Positions 1 through 7,329 of a stretch of 64,000 nucleotides of DNA are shown here, one piece after another (the first letter of the stretch is position 1; the number at the start of each line of letters is the position of its first letter). A program made the translations under genes and the position numbers. The stretch is taken from contig CAWEXG010000011.1 of the NCBI GenBank assembly GCA_963812965.1, forward strand, positions 1-64,000, given 5' to 3'. This DNA is from DASXMT01 sp963812965. GTDB taxonomy: Bacteria > Actinomycetota > Acidimicrobiia > Acidimicrobiales > RAAP-2. Below the pieces are notes generated by a model. That model did not search any database. It was not told where the DNA came from and worked only from the letters and a program-made list of their open reading frames with translations.

Positions 1-14
1 CTTGATCTTGTCAA
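1..14 (-). promoter_or_regulatory. Probable -35 end of a third giant-protein promoter
   Basis: These bases (CTTGATCTTGTCAA) are identical to the -35 box and adjoining spacer of the two conserved minus-strand promoters at 57136-57164 and 62319-62347. Read on the minus strand they give TTGACA followed by eight spacer bases. The -10 box would lie off the left edge. This implies, without proving it, that a third copy of the giant secreted-protein module ends or begins immediately left of the window. Confidence 0.45.
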
Positions 15-532
15 TAGCGGGGAGCGATCTTTTGGCGAGACCGGGGTTCCAGAAAAACAGAGTGCGCTCGACCGAAGCCTGGTTGAGCTGCCCAGTACAC
101 CGACTGTTTGGCCAGGGGATGCGTGTGGATTGGGTGGCTGCACCAACGTGGTCGTACCGATGTCTGACTCCCGGCATCCGTACCGCCGGAGGCTTCCCTT
201 GCGGTGAGCTCTCTCCCAACGGTGGAACTCTGATGATGTTCGGTGACCCGGTCGGAATCAACGGCGTAGTTGTGCCCAACGGCCTCCGTCTCACCGGCTT
301 CGGCCCGTCCGGCGGCTCGACCGATCGCCTGACAGTCTTGGGTGTGGTCCCGCAGATTTCGGCTGCGGCCCGATAGGAGCCCGCCTCTCGGTAGGCCGCA
401 TGCATGTCCACGTGTTCCCTCACTGATTTCATTGAGGCGTCCCCCCTTGGTAGGTGCGGATGTTGGCTAGACACCGCAACCGTCACCGGCCGGGGGACTC
501 CTCAGGTGGATGCGCAGTGGAGGGTGGGGACT

Positions 533-568
533 TCCATGGCCATAACCGGGGACTCTCATGGCCATGGA
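533..568. repeat. Perfect 11-bp inverted repeat
   Basis: Arms TCCATGGCCAT (533-543) and ATGGCCATGGA (558-568) are perfectly complementary around a 14-nt loop. The repeat sits in non-coding sequence. It could be a protein-binding cruciform or an RNA hairpin; no poly-T tract follows, so a classical terminator is not obvious. Confidence 0.6.
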
Positions 569-673
569 GAAGGGGTGTCGGGGGTGACCACCAGGCGACG
601 ATCGGTTGCGGGTCGAATAGGGCGACGGAAGGGACGACCGTTGCTCATGGTGCCCCGTTCTCCGATAGGACAA

Positions 674-721
674 GGTCCAGTGGGTCACTTCCCGGATGGT
701 GACCCTCCGGACGACTGGACC
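674..721. repeat. Nested inverted repeat
   Basis: Outer arms GGTCCAGT (674-681) and ACTGGACC (714-721) continue directly into inner arms GGGTCAC (682-688) and GTGACCC (699-705). This gives a 15-bp two-part stem with an asymmetric bulge (706-713). Only 17 bases separate it from the next hairpin at 739-786. Confidence 0.6.
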
Positions 722-738
722 CTGTAAAAGCCCTGGTC

Positions 739-786
739 GCAACCAGAGGGTCCACAGGACCAGAGGGGGGTTGACCCTCTGGTTGC
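739..786. repeat. Perfect 14-bp inverted repeat
   Basis: Arms GCAACCAGAGGGTC (739-752) and GACCCTCTGGTTGC (773-786) are perfectly complementary around a 20-nt loop. The motif CCAGAGGG recurs inside the loop (760-767), and CCTCTGG recurs again at about 801-807. The density of related arms suggests a structured DNA or RNA locus rather than a chance hairpin. Confidence 0.65.
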
Positions 787-1101
787 TCTAGTGGGTTGAG
801 CCTCTGGTTCGGAAGGCGCAACTGCCCAGGGAGTAACTGGCCTGTGATGGGGTCCCGATGACGTGTTGCGACGACCGCCAGAGGACGGAGGCGCCGAAGC
901 CAGTTCGTGCCGTCTACTACGGCCGTCACCAGGTGGGAACGATCACGAGTGCAGCGATGATCCGAGCCAAGAGTCGGAGGACGGAAGGCGACGTTCGATG
1001 GGACCACTGCAAGGCTGCTTGTCTTGTGAGCGCCGGAAGTAAAGCGGGAGGCGATTTCCTTTATTTGGTGTCTAGCGACGCGGCGTGCCGTGGACGCAAC
1101 T

Positions 1102-1437
1102 TCACGTATTCCTGTTTGCTGGCGAGCTTCCTTCGGCGTCTCTGTCACGTCCGATGTCCCACTGGGAGTCGGCGTCTCCATCATCCACGGTGGCTCTGCG
1201 GACCTTCGGCCGGATAGCAACCAGGTAGACCACCCCCAAGATGCCGCCGGGGATGAACGCCAGCCACAGTCCCACGATGGGCAGAATGACCCACAGGGCC
1301 TTGTACTGACGAGCTGCCCGGAACGCCCAGGCTGGCCGCACGAGGGCGTCGATGAGCGCCCACAGCGCTACAGCGATAGGCAGGATGATCGCCAGCAGGA
1401 CGAGCACCCCGTCTGCACCGAACACGTCGCTGAACAT
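1102..1437 (-). CDS. Small DUF2516-like membrane protein
   Basis: A 111-residue protein with two hydrophobic segments (about residues 9-29 and 47-70), joined by a short basic segment containing the pattern ALxRPAWAFRAA, and a charged C-terminal tail. Length, two-helix layout and the Arg-Pro-x-x-Ala-Phe linker resemble actinobacterial DUF2516 proteins, whose function is unknown. I chose the ATG at 1437 because GGAG lies about eight bases upstream; a GTG directly before it is the alternative. It stands alone in a gene-poor stretch. Confidence 0.6.
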   Translation of the reverse strand: MFSDVFGADGVLVLLAIILPIAVALWALIDALVRPAWAFRAARQYKALWVILPIVGLWLAFIPGGILGVVYLVAIRPKVRRATVDDGDADSQWDIGRDRDAEGSSPANRNT

Positions 1438-1440
1438 CAC

Positions 1441-2323
1441 CCGAGCTCCACCGCTGCGAGAGGGCTCACCGCAAGGATGGCCGTCGTCCCGTAGATACCC
1501 ACCACATCCGCCTCCTCGACGCTCCTGCCCGAAGTCCCACTACCCAGGCGCAGATCGTACAGCGATGGTGTACGGCGAGCTGGGGGGTGAAAAATCCTTC
1601 TAGGGGTAACTTTGCCTGATACATCGCCGCCGTGACACATGCCGGGTTCGTGACTTGGGGTTTCAGTGTGGTGTCGTGCTCGTCTCAGGCTTTTGAAGAT
1701 TGCCAGTGATATCAGGTGTAGTTCGTGCTTGTTGTCGGTTGACTCACAACAGGGAATTGTTCAGTGATGAACTACAGAACGTGTGGTGTGGACGAATCGG
1801 TAGTTCAGTGTTGTTACCTACGGGTTGAGTGCACAGATGTCGCTGTGACCTGGGTGTTTGATGTTGGTTGAGGATCGGCCGGTTTTGGGGAAGGCATCGG
1901 TAGCCTCTACGTATGGATGCAAGTCACCGTTCCATTGGTACGAGACGTGTTTCTCGGCGTTCTCAGCGCCCGAATCATCGTCTGGATGCCAACCAGGCGC
2001 AGCAAGCGGAGGACGTGGCACGAGCAACGTTGGCGGGGGTTGTGGGACCACGAAGCCCGGTGGCGCGCCGAGCCGGGCACGTGCTGTGTTGGAGCGCATG
2101 GACGACATCCGGGCGATCCGACGAGACGCCATTGCTGAATTGCGGGCCGCGGGGTGGACATGGGAGAGATCGGGTCCGTTATTGACTGTGGCAAGGACCG
2201 GGCGTGGCAGATCGGGAACCGCAAATAGTGCTGGTTGTGGCTGTCCGGCGTTGCTCGAATAAACCATCACAAGAAATACTACCATTTGCTCTCTACCAGC
2301 ACAAATAGAGATGAACGACTTGA
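1441..2323. other. Intergenic stretch with a possible HTH gene fragment
   Basis: No complete gene is supported. On the plus strand, 2096-2215 reads as IRAIRRDAIAELRAAGWTWE followed by a short basic tail. This resembles the start of a small helix-turn-helix domain of the 'AxLRAxGWTWxxIGxLLGVS' kind, but the recognition helix is degenerate and the upstream reading is unlike protein, so I treat it as a possible relic. A weak 8-bp inverted repeat (1717-1724 with 1769-1776) lies between. Confidence 0.3.
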
Positions 2324-2418
2324 TTAAATCTGGCATATGCAAGTTAAACCTTCATATGCAAGTTAAACCTTCATATGCGAAGTTAAATCTTCATATGCAA
2401 GTTAAATTTGGCATATGC
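2324..2418. repeat. Iteron-like array, five direct repeats
   Basis: Five copies of TTAAA-N4/5-CATATGC are spaced 19-20 bp apart (TTAAA at 2324, 2344, 2363, 2383 and 2402; CATATGC ending each unit). The sequence is AT-rich in a GC-rich background. Each unit contains the palindrome CATATG, and the two-helical-turn period places the units on one face of the DNA. This is the architecture of plasmid or ICE replication iterons, or of a cooperative operator. A 40-bp palindrome follows 60 bp downstream. Confidence 0.7.
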
Positions 2419-2477
2419 CAGTACCAGGTGAAAGCTGGTATCGAAGCGGTCTTGACAGCTCATCACGGATGATTCAT

Positions 2478-2517
2478 TGTCTCTAATACACCGGATAGTC
2501 CGGTCTAATTAGAGACA
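2478..2517. promoter_or_regulatory. 40-bp near-perfect nested palindrome
   Basis: Outer arms TGTCTCTAAT (2478-2487) and ATTAGAGACA (2508-2517) enclose an inner palindrome ACCGGA-TAG-TCCGGT (2490-2504). Only two to three bases on each side are unpaired. It ends immediately before a ribosome-binding site (AGGA) and a small open frame at 2529, so it is placed like an operator over a promoter. A recombinase or replication-initiator site is the alternative. Confidence 0.6.
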
Positions 2518-2528
2518 GGAAATGCCTC

Positions 2529-2663
2529 ATGGCGAGAGTGTTGGTGGCCAAGCGGTGCAAGGTAATCAGGGAGGCTCGAGGAGGAACACCCCACGCTCGA
2601 CGGCCTGCTCGGTGTGCTGTGTATTGCCGATTCGAGATCACAGAGCTTATTGGGAGCCCGTAG
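2529..2663 (+). CDS. Small basic protein downstream of palindrome (uncertain)
   Basis: A 44-residue, Arg/Lys/Cys-rich frame starting at ATG 2529, with AGGA eight bases upstream. It follows directly after the iteron array and palindrome. I recognise no family. A second frame from ATG 2522 runs to 2755 and ends in a more protein-like helix (KKVLALSYHLQSAKAEVW), so either frame, or a frameshifted combination of both, could be the true product. Position suggests a small DNA-binding protein of the element, but that is inference only. Confidence 0.28.
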   Translation: MARVLVAKRCKVIREARGGTPHARRPARCAVYCRFEITELIGSP

Positions 2664-3113
2664 ATCGGAAAAAAGTGTTGGCACTCTCGTACCACCTCCA
2701 GAGTGCCAAGGCCGAAGTCTGGGCCATGGTGAAGGAGGTCGAGCCCAGCTGGTAGTGCACTGCACTGAGGCGGTCAGGAACCGGTGGATGGGCCACCAGT
2801 CCGGCCGCTTTTTCGCGGTCGGACTGCGATCCGCTGTGGCGAACTACTTGGTGCCCCGGCGCAACCGAGAACGACGCCGAGGGGACGACTACTCAACCAG
2901 GATTGGCCGGTGTTCCCACAGGGCACGAGCTCGGCTGACCGTTTGGCCCCTGGCCTGGTGGGTAGTCGGGGTCCGTAGTCGTGGTCATGGCGCACGCCTC
3001 ACGCTGGTTCTGTTGGTACTGAGATTCGAATTTGTCGGGCTATTGCCGCCTGATGGTTACTGATTGCCTGCCGATTATTTTCCTGAAGGTATTCCCGGGC
3101 ATCATCCTCCGGA
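2664..3113. other. Intergenic stretch, no gene supported
   Basis: Overlapping frames on both strands are Arg-rich and lack domain resemblance. I see no RNA gene or strong repeat here. Confidence 0.4.
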
Positions 3114-3428
3114 CTAGCGAGGATCGGACACCCTTCGCTCCTTCTCGACCTCTTCGCACTGTTCCTGGTCATTCTGATATTGGGAGACGAACACACCCAC
3201 TTCGCCGGGATCGGCTGGAGCCCCCATAAGCACCTCAGCCTGAGCATTGAAGACACTGGCCAATAGGGATGCCGACAACACCGGATAAGGCGTTGGCGAA
3301 TAAGTGCTGGGGGTTGGCAGGGTGGCTGGGTTCTTGGTTCGTGCCGGGAATGACGAGTGAGTTCCACACCCACTCATGATCACGCCGGTTAGCAGCAACC
3401 CAACCACCACCCCGCAGGCTCGCCTCAC
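3114..3428 (-). CDS. Small putative lipoprotein
   Basis: A 104-residue protein with an N-terminal signal: basic MRR, a hydrophobic stretch VVVGLLLTGVI, then the lipobox MSGC with the acylated Cys at about residue 21. The mature part has a Pro/Thr/Ser-rich linker followed by a short acidic C-terminus. It is probably anchored on the outer face of the membrane. No family is recognised. It is divergent from the integrase, with about 110 bp between them, and may be cargo of the same element. Confidence 0.6.
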   Translation of the reverse strand: MRRACGVVVGLLLTGVIMSGCGTHSSFPARTKNPATLPTPSTYSPTPYPVLSASLLASVFNAQAEVLMGAPADPGEVGVFVSQYQNDQEQCEEVEKERRVSDPR

Positions 3429-3501
3429 AGTGGAAGGGTAGCCAAAGAATTTTCGTTAGCGAGACCCGAACGACGAGCCAGATGGGTCAGGGTCGATTCA
3501 C

Positions 3502-3535
3502 TCGACATACAACATAACGGTCATTATGATGTCGA
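3502..3535. promoter_or_regulatory. Inverted repeat upstream of the integrase
   Basis: TCGACAT (3502-3508) and ATGTCGA (3529-3535) form a perfect 7-bp dyad, with further partial symmetry in the AT-rich centre. The right arm ends one base before the integrase start codon, so a repressor bound here would cover the integrase promoter or translation start. The factor is unknown; autoregulation or an element-encoded repressor are both possible. Confidence 0.5.
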
Positions 3536-3536
3536 T

Positions 3537-4457
3537 ATGACGCTCGTGTCATCCTCCCCGATCCGCCAGCTCCCCGCAGCGTTCACCAACGAACTGTTGA
3601 CCGGTGAACAGGTCGCTGCCGCCTTCCTGCTCGGCTACTCCGGTCACACCAGAGCTGCGTACAGCCGGGACCTCACGCACTGGTTCAAGTTCTGTACCAC
3701 CGTCGGTATCGACCCGCTACAGGCTGGCCGAGTACATGTCGACGCTTTCGCCCGACACTTGGCAGAAGTAGAGGACCGCTCCCCCGCAACGGTGGCCCGT
3801 CAACTGTCGGCCATCTCCGGCTTCTATCGGTGGGCGGTAACCGAGGACGTGGTGACGCGGAATCCGGTAGCTGCCATCCGGCGTCCAAAGGTCGGGACTG
3901 ACACCACTTCAACCGGGCTGGATAAAGACGAGCTGTCGGCCTTGATCGCCGCTGCCGCCGCAGACGGACCTCGGAGCATGGCCCTGGTGTTGTTGCTCGG
4001 ATTGAACGGGCTACGGGTCACCGAGGCGCTGGGGGTAAGCGTCACCGATCTCGACACCGAACACGGGCACCAAGTACTCCGCATCACCCGTAAAGGCGGC
4101 AAGCGTGCGACCGTACCACTAGCACCTCGCGTCGCTGCTGCGGTTGATGAACTGATCGGGGACCGTACTGCTGGGCCGATCTTCGCTACTGCCACGGGTA
4201 AGGCCATGGATCGTTCCGCTGCATGGCGTGTCCTGCGTCGTCTGGCCCGGAAAGCCATTCCGAGTAAGGCAGAGAGCCTCCATCCGCACGACCTACGGCA
4301 CGCCTTCGTGACGCTCAGTCTCGACGCCGGGGCCAGCCTTCGGGACGTGCAAGACGCTGCCGGTCATGCTGATCCGCGAACGACGCGGCGTTACGATCGC
4401 GCTCGGAACAATCTCGATAGGCACCCCACGTACGCACTTGCCTGCCTTCTTGACTGA
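3537..4457 (+). CDS. Tyrosine recombinase / phage-type integrase
   Basis: A 306-residue site-specific recombinase. The N-terminal SAM-like core-binding domain (about residues 25-110) is followed by the catalytic domain. All active-site residues are visible: R160 (GLNGLRVTEAL), K186 (TRKGGK), H251-x-x-R254 (HDLRH), H277 (GHADP) and nucleophile Y286 (RRYDRA). The length fits XerC/D-like and small phage integrases. It reads directly toward a tRNA 3'-end fragment 165 bp downstream, the usual int-att arrangement of elements that integrate into tRNA genes. Confidence 0.93.
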   Translation: MTLVSSSPIRQLPAAFTNELLTGEQVAAAFLLGYSGHTRAAYSRDLTHWFKFCTTVGIDPLQAGRVHVDAFARHLAEVEDRSPATVARQLSAISGFYRWAVTEDVVTRNPVAAIRRPKVGTDTTSTGLDKDELSALIAAAAADGPRSMALVLLLGLNGLRVTEALGVSVTDLDTEHGHQVLRITRKGGKRATVPLAPRVAAAVDELIGDRTAGPIFATATGKAMDRSAAWRVLRRLARKAIPSKAESLHPHDLRHAFVTLSLDAGASLRDVQDAAGHADPRTTRRYDRARNNLDRHPTYALACLLD

Positions 4458-4621
4458 GGGCCGCCGGGGCCGGACGGTGAGGTCGTCACCGCGCGTCGCA
4501 CCGCGCGTGGGTGAGCGCAGTTGTCCGAACGACCTCGAACGGCAACGGAATATCTTCCCAGGTCAGCGTACTGGTACGGATCGCTACGGCGACTGGCGGA
4601 GACGCCAAAAGTGCATGACGC

Positions 4622-4657
4622 GCAAGGGGTCGTGGGTTCGAGTCCCGCACGGCCCAC
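4622..4657 (+). other. tRNA 3'-end fragment, probable att site
   Basis: The T-arm is intact: stem GTGGG/CCCGC (4632-4636 and 4644-4648) with loop TTCGAGT. It is followed by an acceptor 3' strand ACGGCCC and discriminator A. No matching 5' acceptor (GGGCCGT), D-arm or anticodon arm lies upstream, so this is only the 3' part of a tRNA gene, most like a Lys-type tRNA. Next to an integrase this marks an attachment site: the intact tRNA would sit at the far (left) end, outside the window. Confidence 0.65.
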
Positions 4658-4696
4658 AAAGGTTGGTCTACGAACCGCTCGGTGGTCGATTGCCGT

Positions 4697-5111
4697 TCAC
4701 ACAGCGACGACGTCGACAACCCCTCGGAGACTTTGGAAGTCTTCTGGGTTGCGCGTGTAGACCGGGAGGCCTGCGGCACAGGCAGTCGCTGTAATCAGGA
4801 GATCCAATGCTCGAGCTTCCACGCGTCTTGCGTCCGCTCGCCACCTCGGCAGCGTAGATTCGCCCGTAGGCGCGAGCCGCTTCTCCGTCGAAGGGAAGGG
4901 GGTCGAAGGTGGCTTCCGCCCGCTGCAATCGGTCCTGTCGGCGTGCTCGTTCATCGGCGTCGTCGGTCGCGTGGGGTCCGGCCGCAAGCTCGGCCATGGT
5001 GACGGCACTGACTGCCAGCTCGATTGGCAGCTGTTCGACCTCGAGCTGTTCGAGGTCGATGACCACGGAAGTGTCGATAATTCCCCGCTGGACACGTTGG
5101 GGATCAGGCAC
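4697..5111 (-). pseudogene. VapC-like PIN toxin, frameshifted
   Basis: The first part reads as a PIN-domain ribonuclease: IIDTSVVIDLE with the first catalytic Asp, then AVSAVTMAELAAG with the conserved Glu. After KTR (near 4850) the sense continues in another frame as ARALDLLITATACAAGLPVY and TRNPEDF, which hold the C-terminal acidic residues. One missing base would rejoin them into about 137 residues. The start overlaps the upstream antitoxin by 8 bases, the normal arrangement. It is either a decayed toxin or an assembly error. Confidence 0.75.
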
Positions 5112-5367
5112 GAGGGCTGGAGTCCTGGGATGCGACGCTGTCGAGGTCGGCGCGAAGCCGGTCTAGGTCGACACTCGGAGCACCACGGAACATAGCGATC
5201 GCGGTATCGGCGTTCACGAACCGGTGTCGTCGTAGGGGGGACAGCTCTCCGACGGGTACGCCATTGCGGGTGACGACGAAGGTCTCACCCTGATCCAGTC
5301 CCCTCATGATCTCGCCGCTGTCGTTCCGAAGCTGCCGTTGGGTGATGTCTCGAGCCATCGGCTTCAC
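5104..5367 (-). CDS. Phd/YefM-type antitoxin
   Basis: An 87-residue antitoxin of the Phd/YefM fold. The pattern ITQRQLRNDSGEIMRGLDQG followed by TRNGVPVGELSPL is the N-terminal DNA-binding and dimerisation domain; the acidic C-terminus should wrap the PIN toxin. The first codon is GTG; an ATG three codons in (5358) is an equally good start. It overlaps the downstream frameshifted toxin. A 19-bp perfect palindrome abuts its start, consistent with autoregulation. Confidence 0.85.
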   Translation of the reverse strand: MKPMARDITQRQLRNDSGEIMRGLDQGETFVVTRNGVPVGELSPLRRHRFVNADTAIAMFRGAPSVDLDRLRADLDSVASQDSSPRA

Positions 5368-5386
5368 TGTAGCACGACGTGCTACA
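5368..5386. promoter_or_regulatory. Palindromic operator of the phd-vapC pair
   Basis: TGTAGCACGACGTGCTACA is a perfect 19-bp palindrome lying directly against the antitoxin start codon. Phd-type antitoxins repress their own promoters through such sites. The half-site TGCTACA recurs upstream of the second Phd-type locus at 51155-51172. Confidence 0.7.
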
Positions 5387-5531
5387 CCCGGTCGAGTGAG
5401 GGCCGCGAACGTCTGTCACCCGAGGTCGATCACAGGGCCAGCGACGATCGACCCGCGGGAGGAGTAGGTATGAACGACGAGGCGAATCCTGGTCTTCACG
5501 TACGAGCAGCGTCGTTGCACAACAGCTCGGT

Positions 5532-6962
5532 CTATCCACAGCCTCCACCCGGATTGACCGTTACCGTCACCGATGGCGCAGTTGCTCGCAGTGTCAGCAT
5601 GGATGCGCACCGATCGGAAGTAACCACGGCTCCGGTGGCGGACACCGAGTAACCGTCTGGATACTCGATCTTCGGCGTGCTCACGTCTGTGACCGTGCCT
5701 GGTGCGAATTGCTTGCCCCCCAGGCGACCAGATGTGTATGCGAGCTTGAACTGCCGGGTAGCAGAGTCGAAGCTGTAGCTGGCGGGAACGCCGGCAACGG
5801 CGAGTGGATAAGGGCGAGCGAGTGCCTTCAGCGCAGCTGACGCTTGCTCGTTGGATTCCCCGGAAGATGCAGGTTGTTTAGCGATCAGCCCGTAGTCCCA
5901 GAACATCCACGGTACGAGTAGTGCGTTGAAACCATCGAGGAACCCGTTGATACTGCTCACGTCTGTGGTGGACCCGAACTCGGTTGCGAGCAACGCATCG
6001 CCATCGTTCGCCGACAGGGCGATTGCCTGACCTGTCTGACCTGGGTATTCAGCAATGTATGGGTGGAACGACAGGCCGTTGGCAGGAGCGCCGAACGCCG
6101 GCAGTGATGTGCTCCCCGCATAAGCAAAGGTAAGGAACGGCTCTACGAAGATCAGGTGATGAGGATCTGCGACGCGAATGGCCCGAGCGGCTTTCGTATA
6201 GAACGGCGCCAGTAGCTGCTGTTCCAGAGCAGGGCACCCTCCTGCGGATTCGCAGCTTGTGTAGTCCGCGCCTGGCCATGGCTCGTTCATGATGTCGTAG
6301 CCGAGAATCGACTGGTTCGATCGGAACGTCTTCGCCAGGGCAACAAGAGCGGCGATATAGCGTTCTTGGAGACCTATACCGCCGGGTCCTGGCTTATCGG
6401 CCCAGAAGTTCGCCCATGCTGTTTGTACCGCTGGGCTGGAGTAGTAACCGTCCGGAAAAGGAGGCTTAGGGTTCGCCGCTCCGTCGGTGATAGTGGCCCA
6501 TGCCGGGAACCCGTCTACACCGGTCACCGGGCCGTACTCGTCTTGGTGCATATCGAGCAGTACATAGATGTGATCTTTTGCAAGCAGATCGACCATCTGA
6601 ACGATCTGGTGCAGATATGTGGTGTCGATCTTGCCGGGCTGGGGCATCAATGCCTGGAACTGCACGCCCAGGCGTACGGAACGGAACCCGTTCGTTGCCA
6701 GAAACGATGCGTCCTTGGCACTAAAGGTGTTCAAAGGGTTGAACGGGGCTTCTTTGACTGAAAAGTTGATCCCGTCCGGAAGGAGAACTCGCCCCTGCGA
6801 GTCAGTGAGCCAGCGACCCTGATGACCGATGAAGCCGGTCGGCTCAACGGGTGGCGACTGCACCGCTGTGGCCGATGGCGTGCTCGTGCATGCCGAGCAC
6901 ACGACAACTGCCACTACGAGGATTGCAAAGGCATATCTTCGTATCTGGCTCATCGATCTCAT
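5532..6962 (-). CDS. Secreted GH5-family glycosidase, endoglycoceramidase-like
   Basis: A 476-residue lipoprotein-type glycoside hydrolase. The signal has a hydrophobic core FAILVVAVVV and CSAC, with the probable lipid Cys at residue 25. The catalytic TIM barrel shows LGYDIMNEPW (acid/base E227) and LLATEFGS (nucleophile E328), plus LLDMHQDEYG as in endoglycoceramidases of clan GH-A. A C-terminal beta domain follows from about residue 385. I chose ATG 6962 because GGAGG sits nine bases upstream. The substrate is probably a glycolipid or beta-glucoside outside the cell; exact specificity is not readable. Confidence 0.85.
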   Translation of the reverse strand: MRSMSQIRRYAFAILVVAVVVCSACTSTPSATAVQSPPVEPTGFIGHQGRWLTDSQGRVLLPDGINFSVKEAPFNPLNTFSAKDASFLATNGFRSVRLGVQFQALMPQPGKIDTTYLHQIVQMVDLLAKDHIYVLLDMHQDEYGPVTGVDGFPAWATITDGAANPKPPFPDGYYSSPAVQTAWANFWADKPGPGGIGLQERYIAALVALAKTFRSNQSILGYDIMNEPWPGADYTSCESAGGCPALEQQLLAPFYTKAARAIRVADPHHLIFVEPFLTFAYAGSTSLPAFGAPANGLSFHPYIAEYPGQTGQAIALSANDGDALLATEFGSTTDVSSINGFLDGFNALLVPWMFWDYGLIAKQPASSGESNEQASAALKALARPYPLAVAGVPASYSFDSATRQFKLAYTSGRLGGKQFAPGTVTDVSTPKIEYPDGYSVSATGAVVTSDRCASMLTLRATAPSVTVTVNPGGGCG

Positions 6963-7082
6963 CGGCTGCATCCTCCGCACTATCCGATAGCCCACCCGAT
7001 CAATCCGAATACACGGGGACCAGGAACGACCCTACAGCGTGGCCCGACGAGAGGTCCGGTTCTGCTGAGCGGCAAAGACCAT

Positions 7083-7153
7083 CTCGACGCTGGCTTCGCA
7101 CTCGACGCTGGCTTCGCACTCGACGCTGGCGCCGCACTCGACGCTGACATCGA
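7083..7153. repeat. 18-bp tandem repeat, about 3.9 copies
   Basis: Units CTCGACGCTGGCTTCGCA at 7083 and 7101, a variant at 7119, and a partial diverged copy from 7137. It lies between the divergent glycosidase and potassium-channel genes. It looks like a local slippage-generated minisatellite; no clear function. Confidence 0.7.
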
Positions 7154-7230
7154 CCACCGTCCGGGTCATAGCCGACCAGTCAGCGTAGAGTCACCATCAA
7201 ATTAAATGCCGAGCAACAGAGGAGCAGGGC

Positions 7231-7314
7231 ATGTTCGAGAAATATCGAGCAAAGAAGGCAGCAGGCACCCGGACACGGAGCACCCCCATCGCGCCTACCG
7301 GCTCACCTGAGTAG
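7231..7314 (+). CDS. 27-residue small open frame (possible)
   Basis: ATG 7231 is preceded by a good ribosome-binding site (GAGGAGCAG). The frame gives a short basic peptide beginning MFEKYRAKKAAGT and ending 15 bases before the potassium-channel start. It could be a leader peptide coupled to the channel gene or a genuine small protein. Only the ribosome-binding site and position support it. Confidence 0.35.
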   Translation: MFEKYRAKKAAGTRTRSTPIAPTGSPE

Positions 7315-7329
7315 GGTCAGGACTCGACG

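Larger units (their letters stand above)
15..1101. other. Gene-poor, hairpin-rich stretch
   Basis: I find no believable coding region here. Open frames on both strands are low-complexity, Arg/Gly/Ser-rich and overlap each other without family resemblance. The stretch instead holds three strong inverted repeats (533-568, 674-721, 739-786), annotated separately. It lies on the element side of the integrase and tRNA-fragment junction at 4.6 kb, so it may belong to a mobile element. Confidence 0.5.

Noticed and set aside
645..1220. A 191-codon minus-strand frame
   Set aside because: Low-complexity Arg/Pro/Thr sequence overlapping hairpins and the DUF2516-like gene; no family resemblance.
2324..2418. 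Possible CRISPR array
   Set aside because: Units are only 19-20 bp in total with no unique spacers and no cas genes in the window.
4560..4657. Complete tRNA gene
   Set aside because: Only the T-arm and 3' acceptor strand fit; no 5' acceptor, D-arm or paired anticodon stem lies upstream.
7083..7153. Tandem repeat as an operator array
   Set aside because: GC-rich 18-bp units without dyad symmetry and a degenerate last copy look like slippage.
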